This document shows, piece after piece, positions 21,440 through 31,420 of a stretch of DNA of 32,825 bases; positions within the stretch are counted from its first letter, which is position 1; every line of letters begins with the position of its first letter. This DNA is from JANNWF01 sp038205755 (GTDB taxonomy: Bacteria; Pseudomonadota; Gammaproteobacteria; Xanthomonadales; Xanthomonadaceae), in contig JBBRBN010000046.1 in NCBI GenBank assembly GCA_038205755.1, positions 1 through 32,825 on the forward strand. The letters run 5' to 3'. Below the pieces are notes generated by a model that saw only the letters and a list, made by a program, of their open reading frames with translations, had not been told where the DNA came from and did no database searches. The translations under genes were made by a program, and so were the position numbers.

Positions 21440-23569
21440 ATGTCGACCACGCAGGCTGCATCCGCGGTTCCCACCTTGCCGCGGCACAACCCGCCTGAAG
21501 CACGCGATGCGCGCGCCTTCCAGCTGGCGACCGCGCGCACCAACTACAACTACATGCGCAGCTATCTCGACGCGGTGCCGATGTCAGCCGATCTGCCGGG
21601 GCCCGAAAAGTTCACGCTCGACTACGAGACCCAGGTGCTGAAGGTCTTTGGACCGATGCTGGAGAACTTCAAGAACGTGGTCGCGATGTTGCTCGAACGC
21701 GAGCTGCGCGGCGACCTGCCGACGCAGGCGTTCGCCGATGTGGCCGCCGCGTGGGAGAAGCTCGACAGCGAGTTCAGTCCGCTGCGACCCATTCATGACG
21801 CCCAGAACATGCACGATTTCCTCAAGGCCCTGGGCGAGCTGCCGCCGGCGTTGAAGGGCATGTTCAATATTCCGCAAGACGTGATGGCGATGGTCAGCGG
21901 TCTGGAGCGCATGTTCAAGGAGATGATGGTTGAGGGACCCACCGCGTTTCTGAAATCCACCGCCTACGACATGCTCAACGGCGAGCACGGCCGCGCCTAC
22001 CTGCAGGCGGAGAGCATTGACGACTACGCCCTGCTGTTTCCCAACATGCCCAAGCCCGCAGCGCTCACCATTGAACGTCAGCCGTGGATGCCGGAGCAGG
22101 GCGCACCCTGCGAACAGGATTGGTTCTTCGGCCAGCTGCAGATCGCCGGCTTCAACACGACCCAGCTGCGCGCCGTGGTGGCGGAGGCGGTGCCGGACGC
22201 CACATCGGTGTTGCTGTCCGACCTGCAGAAGAAGTTGCCGGTCACCGATGCCATCCTGCAGAAGGTCGTGGGCGACGCTGAGCTCAGCCTCGCTCACGAG
22301 GCGCGCGAGGGCCGTCTGTACGTGGTTGACTACACCCAGCTCGAGGGTGCCAAGACCGAGCCGCTGCACGGTGAACAGCGCTACATCACGGCGCCGATCG
22401 GACTCTTCTGCTGGAGTCCGACGCCACCACCAGGCTATCCGCCGACCGGTGCACTGCTGCCGATTGCGATTCAACTCGGTCAGCGGTTCGACGCCGAAGC
22501 GACACCGATTTTCACGCCCAACGACGGTGCCAATGCCAACGACGCCAACGGCCTGAAGTGGCGCATCGCGAAATACACGATGAACGTCTGCAGTGCCATC
22601 CAGCATGAGTCGGTGGCGCATCTAGGCGACACCCACCTGATTATCGAGCCGATGATCGTCGCCATGCATCGCCAGCTGGCCGAAGTCCACCCGGTCTACA
22701 AGCTGCTGATCCCGCACTTCCGCTTCACCATCAACATCAATGACGACGCCATCCACAGCCTGATCGTGCCGGGCGGGGTGGTGGCCTGCAACGTCGGCAT
22801 CGCCATCGAGTCGAGTCTAGAACTGATCAGCAGGGCGCACCAGGCCTGGCGCTGGGATGCGCATGTGCCGGAGCGCGAGTTTGCGCAGCGCGGTGTGGAC
22901 CGGTTGCCGGTCTTTCCGTTCCGCGATGACACCTTGCTGCTGTGGCGCGCGATCAAGGACTACGTCGGCGCCTACCTGCGCGTTTATTACCGCAACGATC
23001 AGGATGTCAGTGAGGACCTCGAGCTGCAGGGCTGGATCGGGGAGCTGACCGCGCCACAGTACTGCGGCTTCAAGGGCCTTGGTGGTTTGACCGCAACCGG
23101 CGACGCCAAGCGACCGTGGCGGATCGACAGCCTGGACTATCTCATCGAGATGGTGTCGCTCATTCTTTACACCGCCGGGCCGCGCCACGCGTCGGTCAAC
23201 TACGCCCAGTACCCGCTGATGTCCTATGTGCCAAGCGTGGGCGGCAGCCTGTACCGGGCATCGCCGACACGCAGCACCAAGCTCGCGTCCATCGACGACT
23301 GCCTGCCGTGGTACCCGCCGCTCGATATCGCGCTGTACGGAGCGACCTTCGAATATCTGCTGAGCTCGGTGCAGTACGACACCTTCGGCCGCTACGAGCA
23401 CAACCCGCGCGATCCGTACTTCACGGATGCGCGGGTGCAGCCGCTGGTGGCCGATCTGCAGGATGCGCTGGCGCTGATCGAGATCGAGATTCGCAAGCGC
23501 AACCGCGAGCGGCCGATGCCTTATCCGTTTCAGCTGCCGTCGCAGATTCCGAACAGCATCAGCATCTAG
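21440..23569 (+). CDS. Bacterial lipoxygenase (iron dioxygenase)
   Basis: A 709-aa lipoxygenase with the complete catalytic iron site. His389 and His394 come from the IQHESVAH segment (followed by LGDTHLIIEPM), His583 and Asn587 from PRHASVNYAQYP, and the C-terminal Ile709 carboxylate ends the hallmark PNSISI. Flanking landmarks are AMHRQLAEVHPVYKLLIPHFR and the LPWYPPLD region. Such enzymes insert O2 into polyunsaturated fatty acids to give hydroperoxides. There is no PLAT lipid-binding domain, as in other bacterial members, and no signal peptide from the chosen start. ATG 21440 follows AGGA by nine bases; an in-frame GTG/ATG upstream near 21287 would fall in the repeat element. The gene is convergent with the large kinase gene; an 11-bp hairpin separates them. 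Confidence 0.94.
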   Translation: MSTTQAASAVPTLPRHNPPEARDARAFQLATARTNYNYMRSYLDAVPMSADLPGPEKFTLDYETQVLKVFGPMLENFKNVVAMLLERELRGDLPTQAFADVAAAWEKLDSEFSPLRPIHDAQNMHDFLKALGELPPALKGMFNIPQDVMAMVSGLERMFKEMMVEGPTAFLKSTAYDMLNGEHGRAYLQAESIDDYALLFPNMPKPAALTIERQPWMPEQGAPCEQDWFFGQLQIAGFNTTQLRAVVAEAVPDATSVLLSDLQKKLPVTDAILQKVVGDAELSLAHEAREGRLYVVDYTQLEGAKTEPLHGEQRYITAPIGLFCWSPTPPPGYPPTGALLPIAIQLGQRFDAEATPIFTPNDGANANDANGLKWRIAKYTMNVCSAIQHESVAHLGDTHLIIEPMIVAMHRQLAEVHPVYKLLIPHFRFTININDDAIHSLIVPGGVVACNVGIAIESSLELISRAHQAWRWDAHVPEREFAQRGVDRLPVFPFRDDTLLLWRAIKDYVGAYLRVYYRNDQDVSEDLELQGWIGELTAPQYCGFKGLGGLTATGDAKRPWRIDSLDYLIEMVSLILYTAGPRHASVNYAQYPLMSYVPSVGGSLYRASPTRSTKLASIDDCLPWYPPLDIALYGATFEYLLSSVQYDTFGRYEHNPRDPYFTDARVQPLVADLQDALALIEIEIRKRNRERPMPYPFQLPSQIPNSISI

Positions 23570-23591
23570 CCGTCACCCGCCCGATGCAGTC

Positions 23592-23617
23592 GTAGGGCGG
23601 GCCAACGCCCGCCTTAC
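23592..23617. terminator. Bidirectional hairpin between the convergent lipoxygenase and kinase genes
   Basis: GTAGGGCGGGC (23592-23602), loop CAAC, GCCCGCCTTAC (23607-23617) makes an 11-bp stem with one G-T pair. It covers the 44-bp convergent gap and includes the kinase stop codon (23614-23616), so it can terminate transcription from either side. Its GGCGGGC/GCCCGCC core is of a common REP-like type. Confidence 0.6.
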
Positions 23618-26600
23618 TGCGTTGCACCGACGTCGGAGACGGCACTTGCCGACCAGACGCAGACCCGATTGCGACCGGTGCGCTTGGCCCGATATAGCGC
23701 CTGGTCGGCCCAGGTGACCAGCTTTTCGGGACTGAGGTGGCCGTCCACCGTCACCGTGCATAAGCCGATGCTGATGCTCACCATGTCGCTCGCTGACGAC
23801 TGGGCGTGCAGAATGGCGAGGCGGGTGATGGCCTCCACGCAGGATGTCGCCAGCCACAGCGCTGATTCGGCATCGGTGTCGGGCAGAATCGCCGCGAACT
23901 CCTCGCCGCCGTAGCGGGCCACGAGGTCGGTGCTGCGATTGACGCCGTGCTCCAGCGCCTTTGCGACCGCGCGGATGCAGCGGTCGCCCTCGACGTGGCC
24001 GTAGTGATCGTTGAACAGTTTGAAATGGTCGATGTCGATCATCATCAGCGACAGCGGCTTGCCGGCGCGCATGCTGCGACGCCATTCGCCGGCGAGTCGC
24101 TCGTCGAAACTGCGCCGGTTGGCGATCCCGGTCAGACCATCCTTCATGCTCATCCGGCGCAGCTCGTCGGTGCGCTCGGCGACCTTCCGCTCGAGGTTTT
24201 CGACGTGTCGTGCGTTGACCAGAGAAATGGCCGCCTGCGCGCCGAGCAGCTCGAGGGTCTTGACGTGGCGTTCGGTGAACGCGCCCTCGAGCAGATTGTT
24301 CTCGACATAGATCATCGCCACCATCCGACCCTGGTTCATCACCGGCAGCACCAGCACGGACTTCGGCCGGCGCGTGGTCAGATAGTCACTTTTGGCAAAG
24401 CGGATGTCTTCTGCCGGGTGATTCAGAACCTGCAGGGCGCGGGTCAGCAGCACGTACTCGAGTAGCTCAATGGGCAGCTTGAGGCCGTCATTGACAGCCC
24501 GGTCCGACGCTCGGCCGACGCGGTCATATTCGACCATCAGGCCTTCGCTGAAGCGCCCTACCGCCTCAACCACCAGACGATCCTCTTCGCACAGAACGAT
24601 TGCGCCGTACTCGGCGCCGGCGTTTTCGAGGACGATGCCTAGCAGCTTCTGCAGCAGCGCTTCGAGCTGGACTTCCTGCGACAGCAGGCGGCTGGCTTTG
24701 AGCAGCGAGTGCAGATCAAGCATGCCCACCGATGACGAGACGCCGCCATAGTTGCCGCTCGAGCTGGACGCGCTGCGCCGCATCTCCACTGCACGGAACA
24801 CGATCTGCGGCCACTGCGACTCGATCTGCTTGCATTTCGCCGCGGCACCCCAGCGCTGGTAGTGGAAGTAGGCTTCGCGAATGAAGTTGCTGGCCAGCTG
24901 GCGCTGCTGCTGCTCCAGCCAGAAGCGCGCGTAAAGCTCGTTGCTGAGCGCTTCGCAGTGCGCAAAGCCGGCGTCGGCGGCCGCGTCGATGGCGCGCGCG
25001 TAGAGCTCCATTGCCGCGCGCTGGTCGCCGCGAACGCGGGCGACTTCGGCGGCGATCAGCAGCGCCTTGTGCTGGAAATTGACCGGCCCGTGCTTGGCCC
25101 AGGTTTCGAACCGGCCGAGCAGCGCGGTCGCCTCTTCAAGCGCGGCGGTCTGGGCCTCGTCCTCGATGAATCCCGCCTTGAGCAGGCCCAGCGCGCGGAA
25201 AAAGCTGGCCTCAACAAACGTGGGGCCGTCGGGCATCATCTGGCCGATCATGGCCACCTTGCTCGACGCATGCCGCCATTCCTGCGCCGCATCGAACAGG
25301 TAAGCGTGGCGGGTCATCGCAAAGCAGTAAAACGCGAGACAGACCGTCGGCGACTCGAAGTCGTCGCCCAGGAACGTGCCGACGCGCACTTCGATGGAGT
25401 CGAAGCCGTGCGGTTTCAGGGTCTTGCCGCGCAGCGCCGCCAGCGGCTGCACCACGCCACAGCGCAGCATCGCCTCAGTGGCTGGCTGCCGGCTGCGCTT
25501 CAGAAAGGCCAGCCCTTGCTCGGCTTCCAGCTCGACGTCGTCGAGCGAGGCGCCCATGAGGAAACCGTTGACCGGTCGCAGCAGCGCGCAGTAGCCGGCC
25601 GCCAGCGGGTTGATGCCGGCGCGGCCCATCGCCAGACCATCTTCCAGATAGGGCAGTGTCTCGCGCAACGGATCGCACCAATGCTGATAGAAGCCGGCGA
25701 AGTACTGGTAGACGGAAAGCCGGAAATAGGGGTTGTCGCGCTGTTCGGACAGCCGGCGTGCCAGCCGCCCCATGGCGTGTACTTCTGGATACGGCTTTCC
25801 CATCGCCGCCATCGCGGTGCCCAGGGTGACGTAGCCAATGCAGCTCAGGTCGCACAGGCCGTGCTGCAGGGTGGTTTTGACCATCCGGCAGGCGCCCAGC
25901 ACATAGCTGACGCCGCGGTTGATCTGGTAGGTGGTATAGGCCAGCCCGTAGTAAACCTGCATCTCCAGCAGACGCTCGGGCTCGTCCATTTCGGCCTGCG
26001 CCAGCAGCTCATGTTCGCTGCGCGCTGCAAGCAGCGCATCAGTCTCGGCGAACTCGATCGGAAAGTTCTCGGCGGCTTCCGCCTCGGTTTCCGGGAAGTG
26101 ACGGCCGAGCAGAGCGAGCGCTTCGCACAGCACGACAAACGCGTCGGAAAAGCGACCGCGGATATGCATCTGGTCCGACTGTGCCAGGCACAGCGTGACT
26201 TTGGCGGTGACCCCTGGCGCCGCCGGAATGAGTCGCTTCAGACGCGCTTCGGCGACATCGAAGTGACCGGCCAGGTACTCGGATTCAGCCAGATTCTTGT
26301 GCAGGCTCAGCGCCTGTTCGGGCTGGCTGCGCCAGGCCTCCGCCGGCAGCAGTTCCTCCGCTTTGCGCAGAAACGTGACGGCCGCGTCGTAGGCCGATGA
26401 TGACTTGGCGCGGATGCCGCCGCGCAGGTTGAGGGCCAGCAGGCGATCGCGCTCGGCCGGATCGTCGATGTGATGAAGGGCGTCGTTGAAGGACTCGAGA
26501 ATGATGAACAGCCGTTCTTCCAGCTCGGCCTCGCTGCTGGCTGCCAGCAGCAGGCGGCCGCAGCGCAGGCGCATGGCCGGACGGGCGGCGTCGCTGATCA

Positions 26601-28665
26601 GCTCATGGGCCGCCTGCTGCACGCGGTCGTGCAGGAAGCGGTAGCGCGCACCCTTCAGGCGCTCGGGGCTTTGGGCGAACTTGTAGTCCTCGTTGAGCGG
26701 CACCAGCAGGCCGGACTGCAGGGCCGGCCACAGCACCTCGGCAGTCGCCTCCGCATCGCGCTCGCCGATTGCCATCAGCTCGCGCTGGTCAAAGCGGATG
26801 CCCAGGTGCGCCGCCTGCGCCAGCAGCGCCTGGGTTGGTTCTGGCAGTGTGGTCAGCTTTTCCAGCAGCAGCTCGACCACATTGTCGGTCATGCCACGGC
26901 TGCGGATGCGCTCCAGATCCCAGCGCCAGGCACCGTGCTCACGGTCGTAGGCGATGTCACCCTGTTCATGCAGGCGGCGCAGGAACTGGCTCAGGAAGAA
27001 CGGGTTGCCGCGGGTTTTCTCGATACACAGATCCGCCAGCGGCGCGACGCTTTCGGGCGCTGCGTGCAGCGTGTCGGCAATAAGCTGCCGGACATCCGAA
27101 TCCGGCATCGGACCCAGTCGGAGCTGTTCGATCCGCCCCTGATTGCGCTCGATCGCCTGGATGCTGGTATCGAGCGGATCGCCGGTCTGGACCTCGTTGT
27201 CACGGTAGGCGCCAACGATCAGCACGCTGCGCTCGCCTTCGGCGCGAATCAGGTATTCAAGCAGCCGCAACGTCGATACATCCGCCCACTGCAGGTCATC
27301 GAGAAACACCAGCAGCGGGTGGCTGCGTGCTGCCAGCGCCACCACCAGCTGGGAAAACGCGATATGAAACCGCTGTTCGGTCTCGCCCGGCGGCAGTGTC
27401 GGCAGCGGCGGCGGGCTGCCGAGCAGCATGGCCAGCTCGGGGATGATCTCGGTAACGGCGGCAGCGTTGGCACCCAGCGCATCGCTCAGCCGACTTTTCC
27501 AGTACTGCCGCCGCTCGGCGCCTTCGGTGGCAAGCGCCTGCAGCATCTGGCCAAAGGCCTGAATCAACGCGGTGTAGGGCTGATTGCGGCTGTACTGGTC
27601 GCACTTGCCGCGCAGCAGGTAGCCGCGGCGCGCCAGCACCGGCCGATGCAGCTCGCTGACCAGCGCGGTCTTGCCGATGCCGGAGTAGCCGCTGATCAAC
27701 AGCAGTTCAACCGTACCCATGCCGACCACGCGCTTGAAGGCGGAAAGGATGCTGGCGCATTCGATCTGCCGCCCATAGAGCTTCTGCGACAGACAGAATC
27801 GTTCCGGCACATCGGCTCGGCCAAGCGCGAAGCGCTCGATGCGCTGATACAGACGCCAGCTCTCGGCGCAGACCTCAAGGTCGCGGACCAGGCCGTAGCT
27901 GCTCTGGTAGCGATCATCCGGATGCTTGGCCAGCAGCTTCTGCACCAAGGCCGAGAGCGGCTCCGGGATGGTCGCGTCCAGCTCGTGCAGCGGCACCGGC
28001 ATGCTGGCGAGCTGGGCGTGCAGCAGACTCATCGGGTCGCTGGCGACAAACGGCTCACGGCCGGAGAACAGTTCGTACAGGGTGGCGCCGAGCGAGTAGA
28101 AATCGCTGCGATAGTCAATATCGAGGTTGGTGCGGCCGGTCTGCTCCGGCGACATGTAGGCCAGGGTGCCGACCATGAAGCCGCCGTCCGATCGCCGTGG
28201 CTGGATGTCGAGTCGAGTCGACAGCCCAAAGTCGCATAGCTTGATCGCCAGCGACCCGGGATCGACCAGCACGTTTTTCGGAGCGATGTCGCCGTGAATC
28301 AGGCTGTGCTCGTGCACGGCACCCACCGCCTGCGCCAATCGGATGGCCAGACTGATCTGGTCGGACAGATCAAGCTGGCCGCGCTCGATCAGCTGGGCGA
28401 GACTGCTGGCGGCGAAATCCTCCAGCACCAGTACCGCACTTCGACCCGCCAGCTCGAGTGCCCGCGCTTTGATCACCAGCGGCGATTGGATCGAGCGGAG
28501 AATGGCGAACTCGTGCCGCCAGCGCGCCAGCAGCTCCGGGGCCGGATGATCGCTGTCAACGTACTTCAGCACCACGCGCTCGCCCTCTGCTGTGGTCGCG
28601 GTCGCGACCACGGTCTCGCCGACCGCGTAGATCACCTCATCGAGCTTGAAGCCTGCCAGCTGCAC
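23614..28665 (-). CDS. Ser/Thr kinase - AAA ATPase - TPR-like - GAF - GGDEF hybrid signalling protein
   Basis: A 1683-aa cytoplasmic protein. Residues 1-280: protein kinase with Lys34 (VVLKYVD), HGDIAPKN (His124, catalytic Asp126, Asn131), DFG (145-147) and MSPEQTGR; the usual HRD Arg is Gly. From about 297: AAA/STAND ATPase with Walker A GYSGIGKT (326-333) and Walker B LLVFLDDLQWAD. The middle 600 residues are helical, TPR-like. A GAF domain follows (about 1330-1480), then a coiled linker (ERKVAERTDELRRM) and a GGDEF domain with RYGGEEF and an inhibitory RxxD five residues before it (RSTD-LVARY-GGEEF). It should phosphorylate proteins and make cyclic di-GMP under ATP- and ligand-dependent control. 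The start is GTG 28665. It runs convergent to the lipoxygenase. Confidence 0.93.
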   Translation of the reverse strand: MQLAGFKLDEVIYAVGETVVATATTAEGERVVLKYVDSDHPAPELLARWRHEFAILRSIQSPLVIKARALELAGRSAVLVLEDFAASSLAQLIERGQLDLSDQISLAIRLAQAVGAVHEHSLIHGDIAPKNVLVDPGSLAIKLCDFGLSTRLDIQPRRSDGGFMVGTLAYMSPEQTGRTNLDIDYRSDFYSLGATLYELFSGREPFVASDPMSLLHAQLASMPVPLHELDATIPEPLSALVQKLLAKHPDDRYQSSYGLVRDLEVCAESWRLYQRIERFALGRADVPERFCLSQKLYGRQIECASILSAFKRVVGMGTVELLLISGYSGIGKTALVSELHRPVLARRGYLLRGKCDQYSRNQPYTALIQAFGQMLQALATEGAERRQYWKSRLSDALGANAAAVTEIIPELAMLLGSPPPLPTLPPGETEQRFHIAFSQLVVALAARSHPLLVFLDDLQWADVSTLRLLEYLIRAEGERSVLIVGAYRDNEVQTGDPLDTSIQAIERNQGRIEQLRLGPMPDSDVRQLIADTLHAAPESVAPLADLCIEKTRGNPFFLSQFLRRLHEQGDIAYDREHGAWRWDLERIRSRGMTDNVVELLLEKLTTLPEPTQALLAQAAHLGIRFDQRELMAIGERDAEATAEVLWPALQSGLLVPLNEDYKFAQSPERLKGARYRFLHDRVQQAAHELISDAARPAMRLRCGRLLLAASSEAELEERLFIILESFNDALHHIDDPAERDRLLALNLRGGIRAKSSSAYDAAVTFLRKAEELLPAEAWRSQPEQALSLHKNLAESEYLAGHFDVAEARLKRLIPAAPGVTAKVTLCLAQSDQMHIRGRFSDAFVVLCEALALLGRHFPETEAEAAENFPIEFAETDALLAARSEHELLAQAEMDEPERLLEMQVYYGLAYTTYQINRGVSYVLGACRMVKTTLQHGLCDLSCIGYVTLGTAMAAMGKPYPEVHAMGRLARRLSEQRDNPYFRLSVYQYFAGFYQHWCDPLRETLPYLEDGLAMGRAGINPLAAGYCALLRPVNGFLMGASLDDVELEAEQGLAFLKRSRQPATEAMLRCGVVQPLAALRGKTLKPHGFDSIEVRVGTFLGDDFESPTVCLAFYCFAMTRHAYLFDAAQEWRHASSKVAMIGQMMPDGPTFVEASFFRALGLLKAGFIEDEAQTAALEEATALLGRFETWAKHGPVNFQHKALLIAAEVARVRGDQRAAMELYARAIDAAADAGFAHCEALSNELYARFWLEQQQRQLASNFIREAYFHYQRWGAAAKCKQIESQWPQIVFRAVEMRRSASSSSGNYGGVSSSVGMLDLHSLLKASRLLSQEVQLEALLQKLLGIVLENAGAEYGAIVLCEEDRLVVEAVGRFSEGLMVEYDRVGRASDRAVNDGLKLPIELLEYVLLTRALQVLNHPAEDIRFAKSDYLTTRRPKSVLVLPVMNQGRMVAMIYVENNLLEGAFTERHVKTLELLGAQAAISLVNARHVENLERKVAERTDELRRMSMKDGLTGIANRRSFDERLAGEWRRSMRAGKPLSLMMIDIDHFKLFNDHYGHVEGDRCIRAVAKALEHGVNRSTDLVARYGGEEFAAILPDTDAESALWLATSCVEAITRLAILHAQSSASDMVSISIGLCTVTVDGHLSPEKLVTWADQALYRAKRTGRNRVCVWSASAVSDVGATQ

Positions 28666-28936
28666 GAACTGATAATTCCCGTCCGCCTGGGACTGGCGGC
28701 AATCACGGCAGGTTAACCCTATGCCTGCGGCGGCGCCATGCTCGCGGCACCGGAAGGGTACCTTTCGGGCCGCGGCGCTGGTTCCAATGTGTGTCGGAGT
28801 CAGTAGTTCCTGAGCATGTCGGGCCTTTCACCGACCAGGCGGGGCTGAATCGATGACGGCAGCCGCTCTGTGCGGGGCCAGCCGCTGGTGCGGGATCGCG
28901 CAGAGGGCGCGCTGCGCTGGCGCCGCCGGAGCCGCA
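28666..28936. other. Gap between the kinase and receptor genes
   Basis: This 271-bp region must hold the kinase promoter and the receptor's 3' end, both on the minus strand. No consensus promoter or strong terminator hairpin was recognised; several GC-rich inverted words are present (for example around 28725-28790) but none forms a clean stem of eight or more pairs. Confidence 0.4.
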
Positions 28937-31420
28937 TCAGAAGCGATAGCGGAACTCCACCGACAGCTCGCGTGCGGGCGCCAGGACGTGAGCAAAGGCG
29001 CCCCCGCTAGCGAGCGGAATAACCGACGTGAACACGTTGTAGCGTTGGCGGGTCAGGTTCTTCCCGAGCAGGGTGAGACTCCAGTCCTGCCCTTCCGGCT
29101 GCGCCTCCAGCCGGTAGTCGACCAGGCTGTAGGCCGACTGGCGGGTCTGTTCCTCCAAGTCCGAGGCGGTGGCGTGGCTGCCCTTGTAGCCCACCTGCAG
29201 ACCGTGCAGCAGATTCCAGCCGGCAATCTCCTGGCTGTGTTCGATGCCGATCGAGCCCTCAAACACCGGCACGAACGGCGTGCGCCGTCCGGACCAGTCG
29301 CACAGCGGCCCGCTGCCGTTCAGTCGTTCGGTGGTGCTGCAGTTGGCGTCCGGGAAGTGGTCATAGCGGAAGTCTACCCACGACCACTGCGCCGTCACCC
29401 GCCAGCGCTCGGTCCACTGCCACAGCAGCTCGCCGTCGAGGCCGCGCGAGGTCGAGCTGGCGGCGTTGCCCACGGTGAAGCCGATGCCGCCGTCGAACAC
29501 CGAGACCTGCAGGTCGTCGTAGCTGCCGTGGAAGGCCGCCAGGTTCAGGCGCAGGCGCGGCCAGTCTTTCTTGACGCCGATCTCGAAGACGCTGGCGCTC
29601 TCGTCGCCATATTCGACCTCAGCCCGATCGCCTCCCTCGTAGAGAAAATCGAAGCCTCCGGCCTTGGCGCCGTTCGACCAGCTGCCGTAAAACATCAGAT
29701 CGGGCGTGTGCTGCCAGGCCAGACTGGCCTGAACCATGGGGTGCTTCTCGCGCCGCGACAGGTTGTTGAACTGGTGCGGCACGCCGGCGCCAAGCGACAC
29801 AATGTCGTAGCCGACCAGATTGTTTGGCGCCAGCACCGGGCCGATGCGGGTGCCGTTGGCCAGCACCAGCACGTAGCCGGTGGGATTGGCCAGATAGGCC
29901 GCGTTGCCCAGCAGCAGCGGCGCCAGATCCGGATTCAGCCAGCGCAGGTCGATCAGTCGACCGACGCCATCGACATGATCAAGACCGGCGCCTCGCACGG
30001 ACTGGTCGGCACGCTTGGTCGTGCGCTGGTAGCGCAGTCCCAGCGCCGCCTTCAGGCGCTCGGTCAGCGCGACGTCGAAATGGCCGAACAGCGCCGTCTG
30101 CTCGGTGTCCTGATCAATAAGAATGCGGCGGGTGAAGGGGTCCAGAAGTTGCGCGGCGAGCGCGTTGGAAATGCCGAACGCCGGCGCCACCAGGTGCGGC
30201 AGGTTGAAGTCCGACAGGTAGTCGTTGCGGAAATTGTCGCGCTGATAGTAGAGCCCGGCGAGGTAGCTGATCCGCGGCGACGCTTCGCCGCTGACCCGCA
30301 GCTCCTGCGACACCTGCCGGTAGGCCTCGTCCTGGAAGACGTTGATCAACGTCGCGGGCAAAATGTCGACATCCGCCGATTGCCGATAGTCGTAGCGGCT
30401 GTGGCCGCTGATCGAGGTCAACGAAACGCTGTCCCCGGCATACTGCAGTTCGAGCATGGTTTCCTCCATGTCGGTCCGCAGAAAGGCGTCGGTGTACTTG
30501 AACGGCGCGCCGTTGCCAATATTGAGGCGTCCGTCGTTGACGCCAGTGAAGGGCGAGCCGGGCCAGGGATTGCCCTGACCATCGACGTGCTTGAAGACGT
30601 CAAAAATGTGGCCGTCGCGTTCAAAGCGACCGCGTTCATGGCGCAGCCCGACCAGCAGCGCGTCGTTGGGCAACCACAGCGCGCCGAGCCGGAAGGCCTC
30701 ATTGTCGACCGTCGGCTCGCTGACGCCGGAGGCATCGTTGGGCGAAATGCCGCGCCCCTGGTCACGCCAGGTCCCGGCAACGCGCAGCGCCAAGGTGTCG
30801 TTCAGTGGAAGGTCCGCGCCGCCGCTGATGCGCTGAGTCTGGTATTCGCTCTCGTAACCAACCCGCAGCTCGCCGCCGGCGTCAAACGACGGCTTGCGGG
30901 TGACCGCGTTGATTGCACCGCCGATCGAGCTGTTGCCATAGAGAGCGACTTGCGGCCCCTTCAGCACCTCGACCCGTTCCAGATCGAACAGGCCGATGTG
31001 CTGCTGGTTCATGCGGCCGCGAAAAATGCCGTCGACGTAAACGCCAACCGCCTGCTCAAACGAATTGTTGTCGCCTGAATTGACTCCACGCAGGCTGAGT
31101 CGGCTGGTAATCGCCAGATCACCCTGCTGGAGGCCGGGAACTGCCGCGCCGAGATCGCCGAGGTCGTCGAGCGCAAGCTTGCGCTGCTCGCTGGCATCGA
31201 AGCTGACCACGCTCATGGGAACCTGCTGCAGCAGCTCGGATTTCTTGCGCGCCGTAACCACCACTTCGGCCAACGCAGGGCGGGCTTGGGCGCCGGCTGC
31301 GACTGCTTCCGCCTGGGCAACCCCGTGCTTGGTGTCTTCACGTGCATCAGCGACTGCAGGCGCCCAGCGTGCGGCCGCCAGCAGCGCAAGTCCAAGACAG
31401 GAGAGGGTGATTGACTTCAT
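28937..31420 (-). CDS. TonB-dependent outer-membrane receptor
   Basis: An 827-aa protein with an N-terminal signal peptide (MKSITLSCLGLALLAAARWA, cleavage near ADA). A TonB-box-like segment AEVVVTARKK follows at 51-60. The plug domain includes LRGVNSGDNNSFEQAVGVYVDGIF and VEVLKGPQVALYGNSSIGGAINAVTRKP. The rest is a long C-terminal beta-barrel ending LSVEFRYRF with the terminal Phe used for outer-membrane insertion. It takes up a scarce ligand by TonB energy. The VVVTARKK...VPMSVVSFD pattern is the broad CirA/FecA-like type seen in non-siderophore as well as siderophore receptors, and no Fur site was recognised upstream, so the ligand is open. ATG 31420 is clear. It is divergent from the GAF protein gene, 217 bp away. 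Confidence 0.92.
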   Translation of the reverse strand: MKSITLSCLGLALLAAARWAPAVADAREDTKHGVAQAEAVAAGAQARPALAEVVVTARKKSELLQQVPMSVVSFDASEQRKLALDDLGDLGAAVPGLQQGDLAITSRLSLRGVNSGDNNSFEQAVGVYVDGIFRGRMNQQHIGLFDLERVEVLKGPQVALYGNSSIGGAINAVTRKPSFDAGGELRVGYESEYQTQRISGGADLPLNDTLALRVAGTWRDQGRGISPNDASGVSEPTVDNEAFRLGALWLPNDALLVGLRHERGRFERDGHIFDVFKHVDGQGNPWPGSPFTGVNDGRLNIGNGAPFKYTDAFLRTDMEETMLELQYAGDSVSLTSISGHSRYDYRQSADVDILPATLINVFQDEAYRQVSQELRVSGEASPRISYLAGLYYQRDNFRNDYLSDFNLPHLVAPAFGISNALAAQLLDPFTRRILIDQDTEQTALFGHFDVALTERLKAALGLRYQRTTKRADQSVRGAGLDHVDGVGRLIDLRWLNPDLAPLLLGNAAYLANPTGYVLVLANGTRIGPVLAPNNLVGYDIVSLGAGVPHQFNNLSRREKHPMVQASLAWQHTPDLMFYGSWSNGAKAGGFDFLYEGGDRAEVEYGDESASVFEIGVKKDWPRLRLNLAAFHGSYDDLQVSVFDGGIGFTVGNAASSTSRGLDGELLWQWTERWRVTAQWSWVDFRYDHFPDANCSTTERLNGSGPLCDWSGRRTPFVPVFEGSIGIEHSQEIAGWNLLHGLQVGYKGSHATASDLEEQTRQSAYSLVDYRLEAQPEGQDWSLTLLGKNLTRQRYNVFTSVIPLASGGAFAHVLAPARELSVEFRYRF

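Noticed and set aside
24862..28239. Two long plus-strand open frames (24862-26400 and 26470-28239)
   Set aside because: Both are antisense to the kinase-GGDEF gene, rich in Gln, Arg and His as expected for reversed GC-rich codons, with no motif.
28853..31078. 741-codon open frame on the plus strand
   Set aside because: It is antisense to the well-supported TonB receptor and reflects the high GC content at third codon positions; the peptide has no recognisable domain.
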